Positions 7,428 to 16,152 of a stretch of 45,469 bases of DNA are shown here, one piece after another (position 1 is the stretch's first letter; each line of letters begins with the position of its first letter). The stretch is from Synergistota bacterium (GTDB lineage Bacteria; Synergistota; Synergistia; Synergistales; Synergistaceae). The position numbers and the translations under genes are program-made. Below the pieces are notes generated by a model that saw only the letters and a list, made by a program, of their open reading frames with translations, was not told the DNA's origin and did not search any database. Location of the stretch: positions 1 to 45,469 of the forward strand of contig JAEXGR010000002.1 in NCBI GenBank assembly GCA_023450745.1, given 5' to 3'.

Positions 7428-9401
7428 GTGAGTGAAACAGAAGTAAAAGTAACTGCGGCTATGGAAGAGAGCGCGAGGATCGATCTTGACGATCTTATGC
7501 GCAAATATGACACCGAATCGCGTTTCCGGACGCTTGCTGGCTGGACGGGGAAGATGGTGGCGCTGCTCGCCGTCGCGATGTCCTGCTTCCACTTCTACAC
7601 GTCAGGCTTCGGGCTGCTGCTGGCCCAAAAGCAGGGGGCCGTCCACCTCGCCTTTACGCTGGCGCTGGTCTTTCTTCTCTACCCCGCGACGTCGAAACAG
7701 TCAAAGACCAGCGGCATCCCTTTCTACGACTATATTCTCGCGGGCCTGGGGGTGGCGAGCTCCCTATATCTGGTTTTCTTCTTCAACGACTTGGTCACGA
7801 GGGCCGGCCTGCCGACCACTACGGACCTCGTGATGGGGTTCATCCTCATCGCGACGCTGCTCGAGGCGACGCGGCGCATCTCCAATCCGATCCTGCCCTG
7901 CCTCGCGATCGCGGCGCTGCTCTACTGCTACTTTGGACGCTATATGCCCCAGATGCTGGCGCACCGGGGATTTTCGATCGCCCGCATCGTCAACCACATG
8001 TATCTCGGTACGGAGGGCATCTTCGGCACGCCCCTTGAAGTCTCCTCGACCTTCGTCTTCATGTTCATCCTCTTCGGAGCGGTGCTTGAGAAGACAGGGC
8101 TTGGAAAATTCATCATCGACCTCTCGATGGCCCTCGCCGGCTGGTCGACGGGCGGCCCCGCGAAGGTCGCGGTCGTTAGCTCCGGTCTGATGGGGACGGT
8201 CTCCGGCTCTTCGGTCGCCAACGTCTGCACGACGGGAATGTTCACCATCCCGCTGATGAAGAGCGTCGGCTACCAGCCATATTTTGCGGGCGCGGTGGAA
8301 GCGGTCGCCTCCACCGGCGGCCAGATAATGCCGCCGGTCATGGGCGCGGGGGCTTTCATCATGGCGCAGTTCTTAGGCGTGCCCTATATCGAGGTGGCGA
8401 TTGCGGCGATCGTTCCCGCGCTGCTTTACTACTTCGCGGTCATGGTGCAGGTGCACTTTGAGGCGAGCCGTCTCGGCCTTAAGGGTATCCCCTGGTCGCA
8501 GCTGCCGCCGCTCCTTCCGCTTCTGAAATCTAAGGGCTTCCTGCTCATCCCGCTTATCGCGATCATCTACTTCCTGCTTGCCGGGTACACGCCGCTGAAG
8601 GCGGCCTTCAACGGCATTCTCGTCAGCTTCGTCCTCTCCTGGCTCAACAAGGAGACGCGCCTGACCCCGGTGAGGATATTCGAGGCCTTTGAAGCCGGCG
8701 CGCGCGGCGCGATCGGCGTGGCCTGCGCCTGCGCCACGGTCGGCATGGTCGTCGGCATGGGAACGCTCACGGGGCTCGCCCTGCGCATCGCGGGCGCGAT
8801 CGTTTCAGCGGCCGGCGGCAGCAAGATATTGACGCTTATCTTCACGATGTGCGCGAGCATCATCCTTGGGACGGGGCTTCCGACGACGGCCAACTTCATC
8901 GTCACCAGCACGATGGCGGCTCCCGCGCTCTTCCAGCTCGGCGTGCCGCCGATGGCGGCCTACATGTTTGTTTTCTACTTCGGCATCGCGGCGGACCTCA
9001 CGCCTCCCGTGGCGCTTGCGGCCTACGCCGGCGCGGGCATCGCGGGTTCCGACCCGATGAAGACGGGGGTGACGGCCTTCAAGCTGGCGTTGGCGGGCTT
9101 CCTCGTGCCCTATATCTATGTCTACAGCCCGATGCTGCTGTTTATAGACGTCGTGCCGCTGGAGATGGCGCAGGCGATCTGCACGGCGCTCATCGGCGTG
9201 TTCCTGCTCGCGATGTTCACGATCGGATATTTTAAAGCCCCGCTCGCCTGGTACATGCGCGTGCTCGCCTTCGCGGGCGCGCTCGGACTGATGATCCCCG
9301 GCACGGCCTCCGACCTCGCGGGCCTTGCGGTCCTCGCTCTGATCTACGTGGTCCAGAGGGCGAAAGAAAAGAAATTGCTGGCTGACACTGCTGCTCAGTA
9401 A
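7428..9401 (+). CDS. Fused TRAP transporter permease (4TM plus 12TM), TAXI type, copy 1
   Basis: 657 residues, GTG start behind AAGGAGGA. A cytosolic N-terminus (about 40 residues) precedes about 4 helices matching the small DctQ-type subunit, then the large DctM-type domain. VSGSSVANVCTTGMFTIPLMKS and FAGAVEAVASTGGQIMPPVMGAGAF near 265-300, and GTGLPTTANFIVTSTMAAPAL near 485, are signatures of fused DctQM permeases that work with a TAXI binding protein. It imports an organic or amino acid driven by an ion gradient. There is no binding-protein gene beside it, unlike the copy at 11256, with which it shares most of its sequence in long identical stretches. It ends at a clear terminator. Confidence 0.92.
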   Translation: MSETEVKVTAAMEESARIDLDDLMRKYDTESRFRTLAGWTGKMVALLAVAMSCFHFYTSGFGLLLAQKQGAVHLAFTLALVFLLYPATSKQSKTSGIPFYDYILAGLGVASSLYLVFFFNDLVTRAGLPTTTDLVMGFILIATLLEATRRISNPILPCLAIAALLYCYFGRYMPQMLAHRGFSIARIVNHMYLGTEGIFGTPLEVSSTFVFMFILFGAVLEKTGLGKFIIDLSMALAGWSTGGPAKVAVVSSGLMGTVSGSSVANVCTTGMFTIPLMKSVGYQPYFAGAVEAVASTGGQIMPPVMGAGAFIMAQFLGVPYIEVAIAAIVPALLYYFAVMVQVHFEASRLGLKGIPWSQLPPLLPLLKSKGFLLIPLIAIIYFLLAGYTPLKAAFNGILVSFVLSWLNKETRLTPVRIFEAFEAGARGAIGVACACATVGMVVGMGTLTGLALRIAGAIVSAAGGSKILTLIFTMCASIILGTGLPTTANFIVTSTMAAPALFQLGVPPMAAYMFVFYFGIAADLTPPVALAAYAGAGIAGSDPMKTGVTAFKLALAGFLVPYIYVYSPMLLFIDVVPLEMAQAICTALIGVFLLAMFTIGYFKAPLAWYMRVLAFAGALGLMIPGTASDLAGLAVLALIYVVQRAKEKKLLADTAAQ

Positions 9402-9420
9402 CCTTTTATAACATTACAGA

Positions 9421-9455
9421 AAAGCGGGCTTTTTTGAAGAGAAGCCCGCTTTTTG
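9421..9455 (+). terminator. Rho-independent terminator between permease and XRE gene
   Basis: AAAGCGGGCTT at 9421-9431 pairs with AAGCCCGCTTT at 9442-9452 around a 10-base loop, with T runs on both strands, so it can serve both converging genes. Confidence 0.9.
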
Positions 9456-9467
9456 TGGTGATATATT

Positions 9468-9923
9468 TTATGTAACGTCTCTTTGATATTTTTTTAGAAA
9501 AATAAGCAGCGCCTCGACGTCTTCCTGCACGCGTTTGATAGTCGAATCTCTTGCGTCGTTGATTTCATACTTTACCCGATCGCGTAAAAATGATGACAGA
9601 GAATCAAGTTCCATGTCGAGAACAGAAATCCTCTTGTCATTTACGTTATTCTCGGTTGTGGCAGAAATATTTACCTCATCATTCTTAGTGGTATTAATCA
9701 GGTCATTAGGAGAAATAGCTTCGTCTATTTCTCCTAACCAGTATGCGGAGGTGATCTGGGTCATTTTTACAAGTTTGTCCAGCAGCTCGATAGAAGGGGT
9801 GGATAAGCCCTTTTCCAAACTGCTGATATAGGTCTGGCCATATCCCAACAGCTCGCCAAATTTTTCCTGCGAGGTTTTTCCTCTGTATTTTCTTAATCTG
9901 ATGCCGAATTCTTTTATCTCCAT
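9468..9923 (-). CDS. XRE/Cro-type helix-turn-helix regulator
   Basis: 151 residues from the ATG at 9923 (MEIKEFGIRLRKYRG). An in-frame TTG 36 bases upstream exists, but homologues normally begin near this ATG. Residues 5-60 form the HTH_3 domain, with TSQEKFGELLGYGQTYISSL as the two helices and SLEKGLSTPSIELLDKLVKM after them. The C-terminal half (about 90-151) is charged and helical, probably a dimerisation region; no peptidase or sensor motif is seen. The gene is AT-richer than its surroundings and sits between the two TRAP permease copies, in opposite orientation, so it may regulate one or have arrived by transfer. No strong ribosome-binding site is visible. Confidence 0.85.
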   Translation of the reverse strand: MEIKEFGIRLRKYRGKTSQEKFGELLGYGQTYISSLEKGLSTPSIELLDKLVKMTQITSAYWLGEIDEAISPNDLINTTKNDEVNISATTENNVNDKRISVLDMELDSLSSFLRDRVKYEINDARDSTIKRVQEDVEALLIFLKKYQRDVT

Positions 9924-10486
9924 ACTGATAATATACTTACAGTTTATACAAATAACCAATTAACTATATTGGTGATGATCGTTGATAATACCATTGACAG
10001 TAGTTAAAATAAACAGTATATTTGGTAAATACAGCAATTGTGCCATCAATACAATGTTTTAAAGAACATTTATTCATTTGAAAACCATAGCTGAGTAAGC
10101 GCATGCAATGGGCTGAGGCAGTAGGTGTGAAGCGGCCTGCCGCGCTTGTTGCCTCGTGTGCAGGCATTACCAAAGGGAGTGGTAATTTTTTTAGAACTTA
10201 TTTCAGTTGCGGCAAGGATCAGCGGGGAGTGAGCTTCCAACGTTTTGATTTGGGGCAGTCCGGCTTCAAGCAAGCTTGAGGCTGACAAACAATGTGTATG
10301 GAATGCGTTATTTTAAGGAGATGGTGAAATAAAAGTGTACGTTTTGTGAGGAGCCTATAGGCAAACCACCTGTTTTGTCAAAAGGGAGGCTTGCAAGTAT
10401 TTTTGTAATACACCCCGGTAAAACACAATCAGTTAACATGGGATAAATATACCTCAATATATTATATAATGAACGGAGGGTCACGA
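9924..10486. other. Long intergenic region between the XRE gene and a small exported protein
   Basis: About 560 bases, AT-rich near the XRE gene. Two related stretches, ATATACTTACAGTTTATAC near 9935 and AAACAGTATATTT near 10011, look like imperfect operator copies upstream of the XRE gene. A 58-codon ORF starting at 10103 (MQWAEAVGVKRPAALV...) ends at 10279 but has no ribosome-binding site and no family I recognise; it may be a gene remnant. Nothing else is supported. Confidence 0.35.
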
Positions 10487-10828
10487 ATGTTGAAACGCCG
10501 CTTCTTGAAATCTTCAAAGAATATCAGAACAATATCCATTATTACTTTTGCAGTTTTATCCTTCACGCTTGCCGCTTACGCGGCGATAACGTCCACGGGG
10601 AAACCTTTGGACTATGAGTCGGTTCCGTCGGCAGCTGGAGGCGCTTATATAAACAAGGTAGCTGCCAGCCAGGCAAATTACCCGATAGCATTCGCGGAGG
10701 ACTATTTCCGCGGGCCGGATGCCGAATATCTTGACGGGCTTCCGGGCTTTACCGCTGACAAGAGAACCGGCGACAACAGCCAGACGATTGGCGATAGCCG
10801 GGCTCCCGTTTATATTGATGAAAAATAA
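10487..10828 (+). CDS. Small exported protein of unknown function
   Basis: 113 residues from the ATG at 10487, chosen because GGAGGG lies 8 bases upstream; the in-frame ATG at 10469 overlaps that site. The N-terminus is positively charged (MLKRRFLKSSKNIRT), then hydrophobic (ISIITFAVLSFTLAAYAAI), fitting a signal peptide with cleavage near residue 34. The mature part is short, polar and acidic (for example FAEDYFRGPDAEYLDGLPGF) with no recognised motif, repeat or cysteine. It lies alone between the XRE regulator and the second TRAP permease. No function is assigned. Confidence 0.6.
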   Translation: MLKRRFLKSSKNIRTISIITFAVLSFTLAAYAAITSTGKPLDYESVPSAAGGAYINKVAASQANYPIAFAEDYFRGPDAEYLDGLPGFTADKRTGDNSQTIGDSRAPVYIDEK

Positions 10829-11255
10829 GAAATAGAGCGTCCAAGTTCTCTATAAGAGGAACTGCCAGGGACGGCGGCGGAAATACGGTTTGGAATCGCT
10901 GTTTCTCTCCATACGCCTCACTGGCGGCCAGCTATGTACTCCGCGCGGAAGTATCAGAGGAAAATGGATGTGGCAAACTTTTCGATATAAAAATGGCGTG
11001 TCCCTGCGTTGCTGAGCCTGGCGGCTGGCGCTCATATTTTCCTCTAACTATAAGCTGATTATTGATACTTATCTAATAAAAGGATATAATATCAAGCGAG
11101 ACTTTTTATTATTTACCGGAACAACGTCGTTTTGCATAAAAAGTGTAAGATCTGAGCGATCAGGAGTTTGTTTTATTGTGCGGTTATGTAAGCGCCAGTT
11201 GTTTCCGCGTAGTTGTTTTATCTGTCTCAAACTCTTCACGGAGGAGGAATTTTTT
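10829..11255. other. Intergenic region and long leader upstream of the second TRAP permease
   Basis: About 430 bases without a supported gene. It contains a good promoter at 11062-11090 and then roughly 160 bases of untranslated leader before the GAGGAGGA site at 11241. I see no known riboswitch core in the leader. Confidence 0.4.
11062..11090 (+). promoter_or_regulatory. Predicted promoter of the second TRAP permease-TAXI operon
   Basis: TTGATA at 11062-11067, a 17-bp spacer and a perfect TATAAT at 11085-11090. The predicted transcript starts about 160 bases before the GTG of the permease. Confidence 0.65.
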
Positions 11256-13226
11256 GTGAGTGAAACAGAAGCAAAAGTAATAGGCCAAGTGGAAGAAAAC
11301 GCGAAGATCGATCTCGAAGATCTTATGCGCAAGTATGACACCGAAGCGCGTTTCAGAGCGCTTACCGGTTGGCAGGGGAAGATGGTGGCGCTGCTCGCCG
11401 TCGCGATGTCCTGCTTCCACTTCTACACGTCGGGGTTTGGATTGCTGCTCGCGCAGATGCAGGGCGCCGTCCATCTCGCCTTTACGCTGGCGCTGGTTTT
11501 TCTTCTTTACCCCGCCACGTCGAAACAGTCGAAGACCAGCGGCATTCCCTTCTACGATTTTATTCTCGCCGGGCTTGGCGTCGCCAGCGCGTTGTATCTG
11601 GTCTTCTTCTTCAACGACTTGGTTACGAGGGCCGGTCTGCCGACGACGGCGGACCTTGTGATGGGCTTCATCCTCATCGCGACGCTACTTGAGGCGACGC
11701 GGCGAATCTCCAACCCGGTGCTGCCATGCCTGGCGGTTCTGGCGCTGCTTTACTGCTATTTCGGACGTTATATGCCCCAGATGATGGCCCACCGGGGATT
11801 TTCCGTCGCGCGCATCGTCAACCACATGTATCTCGGCACGGAGGGCATCTTCGGCACGCCCCTTGAAGTCTCCTCTACCTTCGTCTTCATGTTCATCCTC
11901 TTCGGAGCGGTGCTTGAGAAGACAGGACTTGGAAAGTTTATCATCGACCTTTCGATGGCCCTCGCCGGCTGGTCGACGGGCGGCCCCGCGAAGGTCGCCA
12001 TCGTCAGCTCCGGACTGATGGGAACGGTCTCCGGCTCTTCGGTCGCCAACGTCTGCACGACGGGGATGTTCACCATCCCGTTGATGAAGAGCGTCGGCTA
12101 CGAGCCCCACTTCGCGGGCGCGGTGGAAGCGGTCGCCTCCACCGGCGGCCAGATAATGCCGCCGGTCATGGGTGCGGGAGCCTTCATCATGGCGCAGTTC
12201 TTAGGCGTGCCCTATATCGAAGTGGCGATCGCGGCGGTCGTCCCCGCGCTGCTTTACTACTTCGCGGTCATGGTGCAGGTGCACTTTGAGGCCTGCCGCC
12301 TCGGGCTCAAGGGCATTCCCTGGGCGCAGCTGCCGCCGATATGGCCGCTGCTCAAGTCTAAAGGCTTCCTGCTCATCCCGCTTATCGCGATCATCTACTT
12401 CCTGCTTGCCGGATACACGCCGCTGAAGGCGGCCTTCAACGGCATTCTCGTCAGCTTCGTCCTCTCTTGGCTCAACAAGGAGACGCGCCTGACCCCGGTG
12501 AGGATATTCGAGGCCTTTCAGAGCGGCGCGCGCGGCGCGATCGGCGTGGCCTGCGCCTGCGCTACGGTCGGCATGGTCGTCGGCATGGGAACGCTCACGG
12601 GGCTTGCCCTGCGCATCGCGGGCGCGATCGTCGCGGCGGCCGGCGGCAGCAAGATCCTGACGCTCATCTTCACGATGTGCGCGAGCATCATCCTTGGGAC
12701 GGGGCTTCCGACGACGGCCAACTTCATCGTCACCAGCACGATGGCGGCTCCCGCGCTCTTCCAGCTCGGCGTGCCGGCGATGGCGGCCTACATGTTCGTC
12801 TTCTACTTCGGCATCGCGGCGGACCTCACGCCTCCCGTGGCGCTCGCGGCCTACGCCGGTTCCGGAATTGCGGGCTCCGACCCGATGAAGACGGGGGTGA
12901 CGGCCTTCAAGCTGGCGCTGGCGGGCTTCCTCGTGCCCTATATCTATGTCTACAGCCCGATGCTGCTGTTTATAGACGTCGTACCGCTGGAGATGGCGCA
13001 GGCGATCTGCACGGCGCTCATCGGCGTGTTCCTGCTCGCGATGTTTACAATCGGGTTTTTCAAGGCTCATATGGCGTGGTACATGCGCGTGCTCGCCTTC
13101 GCGGGAGCGCTGGGGCTCCTCATTCCCGGCACGCTCTCCGACCTCGCGGGCCTTGCGGTGCTCGCCGTCATTTACGTGGTGCAGACGGCAAAGTCCAAGC
13201 GGCTGGCGGCTAAAACCGCGGCGTAA
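11256..13226 (+). CDS. Fused TRAP transporter permease (4TM plus 12TM), TAXI type, copy 2
   Basis: 656 residues from the GTG at 11256, set by GAGGAGGA just upstream and by identity with the start of copy 1 (both begin VSETE). The domain order and signatures are those of copy 1: DctQ-like helices, then the DctM-like domain with VSGSSVANVCTTGMFTIPLM and GTGLPTTANFIVTSTMAAPA. The two copies differ at scattered residues mainly at the N-terminus, near residues 165-190, near 340 and at the C-terminus, so they are paralogues from a recent duplication or kept alike by conversion. This copy is followed 128 bases later by a TAXI binding protein on the same strand and is the complete transport unit. Confidence 0.92.
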   Translation: MSETEAKVIGQVEENAKIDLEDLMRKYDTEARFRALTGWQGKMVALLAVAMSCFHFYTSGFGLLLAQMQGAVHLAFTLALVFLLYPATSKQSKTSGIPFYDFILAGLGVASALYLVFFFNDLVTRAGLPTTADLVMGFILIATLLEATRRISNPVLPCLAVLALLYCYFGRYMPQMMAHRGFSVARIVNHMYLGTEGIFGTPLEVSSTFVFMFILFGAVLEKTGLGKFIIDLSMALAGWSTGGPAKVAIVSSGLMGTVSGSSVANVCTTGMFTIPLMKSVGYEPHFAGAVEAVASTGGQIMPPVMGAGAFIMAQFLGVPYIEVAIAAVVPALLYYFAVMVQVHFEACRLGLKGIPWAQLPPIWPLLKSKGFLLIPLIAIIYFLLAGYTPLKAAFNGILVSFVLSWLNKETRLTPVRIFEAFQSGARGAIGVACACATVGMVVGMGTLTGLALRIAGAIVAAAGGSKILTLIFTMCASIILGTGLPTTANFIVTSTMAAPALFQLGVPAMAAYMFVFYFGIAADLTPPVALAAYAGSGIAGSDPMKTGVTAFKLALAGFLVPYIYVYSPMLLFIDVVPLEMAQAICTALIGVFLLAMFTIGFFKAHMAWYMRVLAFAGALGLLIPGTLSDLAGLAVLAVIYVVQTAKSKRLAAKTAA

Positions 13227-13354
13227 TATATCAACCGGACCGACCAAATACGCATTGAGTCTTTAGGCTAAAGAGAGTATCATAAATGGCGATTAGCGGG
13301 CCTGCTCACAGGCGGACTCGCATTTGCAAAAAAATTTTAGGGGAGGAAACAAGA

Positions 13355-14311
13355 ATGAAGAAAGGCATCATCGTAACGATTGTAGCACTTCTCGCAGCAC
13401 TTTCCCTCACAGCGGTAGCCACTGCCGCGCCTACCTATATGTCGGTAGCGACGGGCGGCACCTCCGGCACGTACTACGCGGTCGGCGGCGCGCTTGCGGC
13501 GGCGGTAACGAAGGGCGGAAAGATTCAGTGCACGGCGGAGACGGGAAACGCCTCGGTCGCCAACGTGAATCTTATCGCGACCAAGGGTATCGAGATCGCG
13601 TTCGTACAGAACGACATCACCTACTGGGCCTACAACGGAGAACTGATGTTCCAGGGCAAGCCCCTTAAGAACATCCGCGCGGTAGCCTCCCTTTATCCCG
13701 AGCACGTGCAGGTCGTTATCGCTAAGGACGCCGGCATCAAGAGTATCGCCGACCTTAAGGGCAAGCGCGTCGGCGTCGGCGCCCCCGGATCGGGCGTTGA
13801 AGGAGACGTGCAGGCGATCTTCAAGCTCGCCGGACTGACCTACAAAGACCTTAAAAAGGCCGACTTCCTCGACTTCGCGGCGGTCACGAGCCGTTTTAAG
13901 GACAACCAGATCGACGCCGGATTCGTCGTCGCCGGTTTCCCGACCGCTTCGATCATGGACCTGACCACGACGAAGGACGTAGGCCTCCTCAGCTTTGACG
14001 ACGCCTATCTTGCGAAGCTGCACAAGGCGTATCCCTTCTTTGTCGCCAGCACGATCCCCGCGAAGACCTATAAGGGAATCGACACCGCCACCAAGACGCC
14101 TGCCGTCATGGCGATCCTCATCACCAACGATTCAGTTCCCGCCGACCAGATATACGAGTTCCTGACGGGCATGTTTGACAACCTGAAGGATATCGCGGCC
14201 GTTCACGCCAAGGGTAAAGAGATCACCCTTAAGGGAGCTCTGGACGGACTCACAGCGCCGCTGCATCCCGGCGCGGAGAAGTTCTACAAGGAAAAGGGAC
14301 TCATTAAGTAA
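13355..14311 (+). CDS. TAXI-family TRAP transporter solute-binding protein
   Basis: 318 residues from the ATG at 13355, behind GGGGAGGA; the upstream in-frame ATG at 13286 would place 23 unlikely residues before the signal. Residues 1-25 are a signal peptide (MKKGIIVTIVALLAALSLTA, cleavage after ATA). The mature start YMSVATGGTSGTYYAVGGALA is the TAXI hallmark, followed by ETGNASVANVNLI, ALVQND-like AFVQNDITYWAY, and DLKGKRVGVGAPGSG. It binds a small acid in the periplasm or at the cell surface and delivers it to the permease encoded just before. TAXI proteins often bind glutamate or related acids, but the ligand cannot be read from sequence. Confidence 0.94.
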   Translation: MKKGIIVTIVALLAALSLTAVATAAPTYMSVATGGTSGTYYAVGGALAAAVTKGGKIQCTAETGNASVANVNLIATKGIEIAFVQNDITYWAYNGELMFQGKPLKNIRAVASLYPEHVQVVIAKDAGIKSIADLKGKRVGVGAPGSGVEGDVQAIFKLAGLTYKDLKKADFLDFAAVTSRFKDNQIDAGFVVAGFPTASIMDLTTTKDVGLLSFDDAYLAKLHKAYPFFVASTIPAKTYKGIDTATKTPAVMAILITNDSVPADQIYEFLTGMFDNLKDIAAVHAKGKEITLKGALDGLTAPLHPGAEKFYKEKGLIK

Positions 14312-14335
14312 TCAAAAAGTCCTTAGATATCAGAG

Positions 14336-14361
14336 GAGCCGCCTTTATGGCGGCTCTTTTT
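14336..14361 (+). terminator. Rho-independent terminator after the TAXI protein gene
   Basis: GAGCCGCC at 14336-14343 pairs with GGCGGCTC at 14349-14356 around TTTAT and is followed by a T run. It starts 24 bases after the stop. Confidence 0.88.
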
Positions 14362-14550
14362 ATATTTTGCCCGTAATTATAGGCCTTATTGATGATTCTC
14401 ATCCTTTATTTCGCTAATATAATTATATCCGGCAAAATTAATGATCTGCGGCTGATACGAGAGGGATGACCGGAAGCGTTATTGTATAATATCGTAAGAT
14501 GGCGGTATTTTGGTTCGCGCTGTCGATAAAAAGCTGAAACACGGGGTGGG

Positions 14551-15483
14551 TTGATATTTTTGATCGAATTTATTGTTCTGCCGTTTTCCGCGGCGGCTTT
14601 TATTTACCTTATCATCAGTATAACGCTTTTATTCATGGGTATAGAAAACGTGGCCTTCAATATTCGTCCGGCGGGCGGCGGCAAGGCGTCGATATTCTCT
14701 CCCTTCATCCGTTTTATCGAGGGAAAGATGCGGCGGCCTAAAAAAAAGCCCCCGCGCGCGCTCTACTTCTCATGTCTTTCGCTCGTCGCCGTGTATTTTT
14801 TCATCCCGATGGGGTCGTTGCCGCAGTTCGTTTCGGTCGAGGGCGGGTTTCTCATCGTTATCGCGCTGCTCGTCCTGACGCAGAATTTTTATATCAGGGG
14901 GCTCAAGCAATATTCGCGGCGAATGTATTCCGCCATTGACCGCAACCTGATAAACGTCCTCTTTAAATTTACGATGGCGCTGCTGCTCGTCCTGGTGACG
15001 CTTTCCTGGTATGTGCTGAACATCGGCGTGCCGGGAAGTATTTTCAGCCTCAACACCTACGCCGCGGTGCCGCTCTCCAGCGTGACGAATCTGTGGGGCC
15101 GCTTCGGCATGATCTTCTTTTTCTTTTCTCTCGCGGTCGTCTCCCCCTGCCGCAAAGTGCGGCATACGGGGCTCAGCGAATACACGTCGCTTCTCGAGGT
15201 CTATGACGCCGTTCGTTCCACGCTGTGCCCGGCCATCATAACGGCGATCTTCATCCCGGTAAACATCGGGCTGGGGCTCGGGCTGGCAGGCATTCCGATG
15301 TACGCCGCGGACTTCGCCTTTTTCTGGTTCAAAGTCCTGCTCGTGCAGGTAGTGGTGATTCCTCCGGTGAGAAGCGCCTATTTGAAAATGAAAGAACGGC
15401 TGCCGCGCGGCTGGAAGTCTTCCCCTTATCTTTTTCTTTCGTACAGCGGCGTCGCGCTCTTTCTCGTGAACCTGTATCTATAG
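14551..15483 (+). CDS. Polytopic membrane protein resembling NuoH/EchB (complex I subunit 1), orphan
   Basis: 310 residues from TTG 14551; TTG 14560 is an alternative and is also well spaced from GGGGTGGG. About 8 hydrophobic helices. The C-terminal half follows the NuoH layout: NLWGRFGMIFFFFSLAVVSP, a charged cytoplasmic loop with LSEYTSLLEVYDAVRSTL where NuoH has PEAEQELADGYHIEYSG, then FAFFWFKVLLVQVVVIPPVR where NuoH has a FIWFALKT...IRASLPR stretch. The conserved acidic cluster of NuoH is largely lost. No other complex I or hydrogenase subunit gene lies nearby. It could instead be an unrelated membrane protein; the resemblance is by eye. Its stop overlaps head-on with the DUF1850 gene. 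Confidence 0.5.
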   Translation: MIFLIEFIVLPFSAAAFIYLIISITLLFMGIENVAFNIRPAGGGKASIFSPFIRFIEGKMRRPKKKPPRALYFSCLSLVAVYFFIPMGSLPQFVSVEGGFLIVIALLVLTQNFYIRGLKQYSRRMYSAIDRNLINVLFKFTMALLLVLVTLSWYVLNIGVPGSIFSLNTYAAVPLSSVTNLWGRFGMIFFFFSLAVVSPCRKVRHTGLSEYTSLLEVYDAVRSTLCPAIITAIFIPVNIGLGLGLAGIPMYAADFAFFWFKVLLVQVVVIPPVRSAYLKMKERLPRGWKSSPYLFLSYSGVALFLVNLYL

Positions 15484-16035
15484 GTCCGCCAGCCGCCGCT
15501 GGTGGGGGAGCGGTTTGTAAAGTCTCTTGATCCCGCAGCGTTTTGCGAAGAGCAGGGAGCCGCTTTTTATGGCGAATGTCAGCCGTTTTCCGGGAAAGAT
15601 CTCGAAGAGGCTCACTGTGCCGAAGGGGGGCAGCGTCAGCCTGTTCAGGCCGAAGGTGCTGTTGCCGACCCGCAGATAGTACCGGTCCCATGACTGGCGG
15701 CCGCCCTGAAAAATCATCCACTCATCAGTTTTGATATAGCGCCCGTTTTCAGGCATCAGGGAGGGCATTCCCGCGTTTGACGATTTAACGCGCTCCTGCC
15801 ATGTCCAGATCTTGCCGCCTGTCACGATATACTCGTCTTCGACGGGGGTCAGCTCTACGGAATGTATGTATGTGGTGGTAAAGCGCTGGCCCAGCGCCAC
15901 GGGCGTGGAGAACAGCACCCTTTGGCTGTCGTCGAGCAAAACCAGCGAGTCTACGCGCCAGCCGATGGCGGCGATCGAAAAGGCGGCCGCCAACAAAGAG
16001 AAAAAGAGCAAAGACGCCGGGATGCGTTTACGCAT
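15478..16035 (-). CDS. DUF1850 domain protein
   Basis: 185 residues. The N-terminus has one hydrophobic segment (IPASLLFFSLLAAAFSIAAI), probably a signal anchor or uncleaved signal peptide. The core has the DUF1850 pattern: a beta-rich start ending in FTTTYIHSVELTPVEDEY, a central GGxI-like region, and a C-terminal GNSTFGLNRLTLPPFG stretch. DUF1850 genes are repeatedly found beside TRAP-TAXI transporter genes, and this one lies about 1.2 kb from the TAXI protein gene, though on the opposite strand and separated by the NuoH-like gene. Its function is unknown; an accessory role to TAXI transport is inferred only from this association. Confidence 0.82.
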   Translation of the reverse strand: MRKRIPASLLFFSLLAAAFSIAAIGWRVDSLVLLDDSQRVLFSTPVALGQRFTTTYIHSVELTPVEDEYIVTGGKIWTWQERVKSSNAGMPSLMPENGRYIKTDEWMIFQGGRQSWDRYYLRVGNSTFGLNRLTLPPFGTVSLFEIFPGKRLTFAIKSGSLLFAKRCGIKRLYKPLPHQRRLADL

Positions 16036-16152
16036 GTTTTCCCGCCTCCCTTCCGCTATACCTTACCATCAAGGGGCCGTTTTTACAATTTGCGAAACGC
16101 ATTTATGCTCCCCAATGCTGTATACTACTTATATAAGATAAGGAGTGAAACA

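Noticed and set aside
10103..10279. 58-codon ORF between the XRE gene and the exported protein
   Set aside because: No ribosome-binding site and no recognised family, so it is mentioned only as a possible remnant.
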